A DNA stretch of 64,000 bases from Butyrivibrio sp. GTDB taxonomy: Bacteria > Bacillota > Clostridia > Lachnospirales > Lachnospiraceae. A program made the position numbers and the translations under genes. Below, one piece after another: positions 61,761 through 64,000 of the stretch (positions are counted from its first letter, which is position 1; each line of letters starts with the position of its first letter). Under the pieces are notes generated by a model, which made no database searches, was not told where the DNA came from, and saw nothing but the letters and a program-made list of their open reading frames with translations. The stretch spans positions 25,230 through 89,229 of the forward strand of contig JAFUYO010000011.1 of the NCBI GenBank assembly GCA_017470505.1, written 5' to 3'.

Positions 61761-63797
61761 TTACCCTTTAAAAAATTCCATTTCCTTGTTGAGCTGGTCT
61801 GCAATGTTCTTTAAGCCGTTTGCAGAACCGGCGAGGGTCGTAACTGTTGCAGACAGTTCCTGCATGGATGCTCCGGTTTCTTCGGAGGACGCAGCGTTCT
61901 CTTCTGATATTGCAGAAAGAGCACTCATTACATCTACCACAGCATTTTTGGAGGAGTCACACTGAATTGCACCGTCAGAAATAACCTGAACACCGCCAAC
62001 TGTAGCATCTATATTTCCAAGCATTCCGTTAATTGACTCTATTGTCTCACCAAGTGCAGTCTGCTGATCAAGGTTGCCCTGTTTAACATCCTCAGCAGCT
62101 ACAACAGCCATCTTAGCTTCCTCAAGAAGTATTTCCATCTCCTTTTTGATATCATCTGCCATGTTCTTGGAATCTTCAGCCAGCTTTCCGATTTCCTCAG
62201 CAACTACTGAGAAGCCTCTTCCTGCCTCTCCTGCTCTTGCTGCCTCGATAGAAGCATTAAGAGAAAGAAGGTTAGTCTGGGTTGCGATTGATGTGATACC
62301 CTCAACCTTGTCAGAAATATTGGTAACTGCGTTCTGCGTCCTCTGAATAGTATTAGCGATCTCATCAATTTTCTGTGTCATCTCCGAAGAAGAATCCTGT
62401 AATGACTTAAGGGACTTGCCCGATACCTCAGAAGCTTCCTTCATCTGCCCTGCAAAGCCTTCAAGATCACTTGTTGAGTTCTGAACACCAATAACTGCAT
62501 CGCCGATTCTTCCTACATTTTCAGAAGCATTCTGAATCTCGTCAGCCTGCTGGGTTGCACCGGATGCAATCTCCTGAACTGCATTTGATACATCCTCTGC
62601 AGTCTGTGATATCTGATTGGCCATATCAGACAATTCTTCGGATGATGCCCCGACGCTTGAAGCTGAGTCTTTTATCCTTGATACAATACCGTCAAGCTTC
62701 TCAATAACAGAATTGGTATTTACAACCATCTGGCCAAATTCATCTTTTCTGTCAGCAAATCTCTTTACCCTGGTAAATCTTCCATCTGACAGATCCGAAA
62801 GGGATTTGTTTATATCTACGATTGGATCTGTAAAGGATCTTGCCATAAATAATGACAAGGCAGCCGCAGCAATCAAGAGTATTATTCCGATTATACACAC
62901 AATATACGCTGACCTTTTTGCAGCTGACAAAGTTTCTGCCTTAGACTCTCCTATGGCAACTACAAAGCCTGTTTTAGGCTCTTTTACAAAAGCAAGCAAA
63001 TTGGTGACACCGGTCTCATGGTTGGTTGTCTCAAAAAAGCCCTCACTGGCCCCACTGGTGTAAAAAACATCTCCGCTGACATCCTTGGGCTCGTCATCAG
63101 CCGTCTGTGTAAACTGGGAATGAGCAGCAATAATTCCTTTTCTGTCAGCGATAAATGCATCACCAGCCTCTGCTGCCAGGAAATCATGGAAATCATTTAG
63201 ATCATAGTTTCTTTGTACAAGACCAACGACTGTGCTTCCATCAAAGTCATACACGGGAACAACCATCGTGATCATAAGTGCCCCGGTGGATTTACTGGTC
63301 TGAACATCTGAAATATATAAAGTTCCTTTAATAGCAGTTTCATAATCGGTGCTTCCTGCTGCATTTGCAAGAGTTCCGCCATCTGTTCTCAGCAGCTGCT
63401 GACCATCTTTTCCGGTTATGATCGTCACATTGCCATCCTGAAAAATATCATCAATAGCTTTTAACTGTGCCAGCATATCAGAAGAAAGTGATTCGTCTCC
63501 GCCTCCTGCAAGATACATCTTAGTTGCAGGTGATGCTGCAAGAGCCTGCAGAGCTGACATGTTCTTATCAAGTATCCCTGCAAACTCAGATTCAATGTAC
63601 CAGGCCTGCCACTCCAGAGAATCCTGGGCATCTGCAAGTGCCTTGCTGGTTGATGAAACGTAGCTGACAATAAGTGCTGCCAAAAGTGGTATTGCAGCAG
63701 CAAGTATCATAACGGCAATAAGTTTTGTCTTTATGCTGTCTTTAAAGCTGACACCTCCCGCTTTTTCTGATTTTGTTAAAACCTTTTCTGTTGCCAT
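61761..63797 (-). CDS. Methyl-accepting chemotaxis protein with dCache sensor
   Basis: From ATG 63797 (GGAGGG upstream) the protein has 678 residues. A first membrane helix ([22 protein letters not shown], about 26-47) is followed by a periplasmic-type sensory region of about 250 residues with dCache features ([37 protein letters not shown]). The second helix is [22 protein letters not shown] (about 305-326), then HAMP. The signalling tip is [31 protein letters not shown] (shown in part by motif), and the end lacks a CheR-docking pentapeptide. It should sense a small ligand outside and control CheA. No other che gene is in the window. Confidence 0.93.
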   Translation of the reverse strand: MATEKVLTKSEKAGGVSFKDSIKTKLIAVMILAAAIPLLAALIVSYVSSTSKALADAQDSLEWQAWYIESEFAGILDKNMSALQALAASPATKMYLAGGGDESLSSDMLAQLKAIDDIFQDGNVTIITGKDGQQLLRTDGGTLANAAGSTDYETAIKGTLYISDVQTSKSTGALMITMVVPVYDFDGSTVVGLVQRNYDLNDFHDFLAAEAGDAFIADRKGIIAAHSQFTQTADDEPKDVSGDVFYTSGASEGFFETTNHETGVTNLLAFVKEPKTGFVVAIGESKAETLSAAKRSAYIVCIIGIILLIAAAALSLFMARSFTDPIVDINKSLSDLSDGRFTRVKRFADRKDEFGQMVVNTNSVIEKLDGIVSRIKDSASSVGASSEELSDMANQISQTAEDVSNAVQEIASGATQQADEIQNASENVGRIGDAVIGVQNSTSDLEGFAGQMKEASEVSGKSLKSLQDSSSEMTQKIDEIANTIQRTQNAVTNISDKVEGITSIATQTNLLSLNASIEAARAGEAGRGFSVVAEEIGKLAEDSKNMADDIKKEMEILLEEAKMAVVAAEDVKQGNLDQQTALGETIESINGMLGNIDATVGGVQVISDGAIQCDSSKNAVVDVMSALSAISEENAASSEETGASMQELSATVTTLAGSANGLKNIADQLNKEMEFFKG

Positions 63798-63898
63798 AAC
63801 GCCCTCCATAATTTCAAGAAACTTTAAATTAGCTTCGCATCTTTAATTTTAGCATTTAAACACAATCATTGAGTTTTATGTACATATGAATATGAGCC

Positions 63899-63928
63899 TT
63901 AATTGACTTTTTTTATGAGATTATGCAT
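63899..63928 (-). CDS. Possible 9-residue leader frame upstream of the chemoreceptor
   Basis: ATG at 63928 opens MHNLIKKVN and a TAA. GGGAGGT (63934-63940) stands at ideal distance, a stronger site than many real genes here. It could be a leader peptide or the start of a decayed gene. About 100 bases separate it from the chemoreceptor start. Confidence 0.3.
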   Translation of the reverse strand: MHNLIKKVN

Positions 63929-64000
63929 TTTAGTACCTCCCACATATCGTATATTAAGGTAGAACAGCCACTAATGGTAGCATTTTTGCCTTAAAATTGA

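Noticed and set aside
1-64000. tRNA, rRNA or prophage genes
   Set aside because: No cloverleaf, rRNA stretch, integrase, capsid or portal gene was seen on reading; a program such as tRNAscan would be needed to exclude tRNA fully.

Overview
The window looks like chromosomal DNA of an anaerobic Firmicute, most likely a Lachnospiraceae member of the Butyrivibrio/Pseudobutyrivibrio kind. This is inferred from gene content and style, not from a marker gene: there is no rRNA, and I found no tRNA. Supporting signs are the archaeal/fungal-type aspartate-semialdehyde dehydrogenase, pyruvate phosphate dikinase, HelD, FIST and EAL signalling proteins, many small zinc-ribbon membrane proteins, InlB-type repeat surface proteins, and strong GGAGG ribosome sites with AGG/AGA arginine codons. 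Most genes lie on the minus strand.

Layout. 1-2.1 kb: topB, cut by the left edge. 2.2-6.1 kb: argH-asd, then a DUF234-like ATPase with a degenerate P-loop. 6.4-9.8 kb: a FapA-like protein with twelve N-terminal repeats and a small membrane protein. 9.8-11.6 kb: a two-HTH regulator on the plus strand. 11.6-17.9 kb: a 1206-residue secreted/membrane protein plus three zinc-ribbon membrane proteins. 18.3-22.4 kb: an AT-rich AAA-ATPase/PD-(D/E)XK gene and a glgX-type debranching enzyme interrupted by an in-frame TGA; two inverted copies of a 154-bp repeat flank the glgX. 22.4-26.5 kb: a FIST-sensing hybrid kinase and a receiver protein. 26.7-32.7 kb: helD, ppdK with an extra C-terminal tail, and a glycerophosphodiesterase. 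32.9-39.6 kb: one very large surface protein gene split by a frameshift in an A6 run. 39.7-46.0 kb: purC, an ABC-F ATPase, a membrane EAL phosphodiesterase, a thrH-like phosphatase and a Cof-type HAD phosphatase. 46.1-51.8 kb: a tight pheA-ppx-ppk-maf-small acidic ORF operon. 51.9-54.4 kb: a DUF5050 membrane protein and pyrBI on the plus strand. 54.5-59.8 kb: AIM24, CAP lipoprotein, zinc-ribbon membrane protein, DUF3298-like lipoprotein and a spermidine-synthase-like methyltransferase. 60.8-63.8 kb: an esterase and a chemoreceptor.

The metabolic genes are ordinary: arginine, aspartate-family amino acids, phenylalanine, purine and pyrimidine synthesis, polyphosphate turnover and PEP/pyruvate exchange. 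They stand among signalling genes (FIST kinase, EAL, chemoreceptor, two-HTH regulator) and envelope genes.

The least ordinary DNA is non-coding. There are three copies of a 154-bp element with 22-bp terminal inverted repeats; two of them abut the stop codon of a gene. Between 59.88 and 60.70 kb lies a 0.8-kb block made of nested palindromes followed by nine exact 53-bp periods of a hairpin-forming repeat. Smaller repeated hairpins lie 3' of several minus-strand genes. No prophage, CRISPR array, defence island or complete transposase was recognised.
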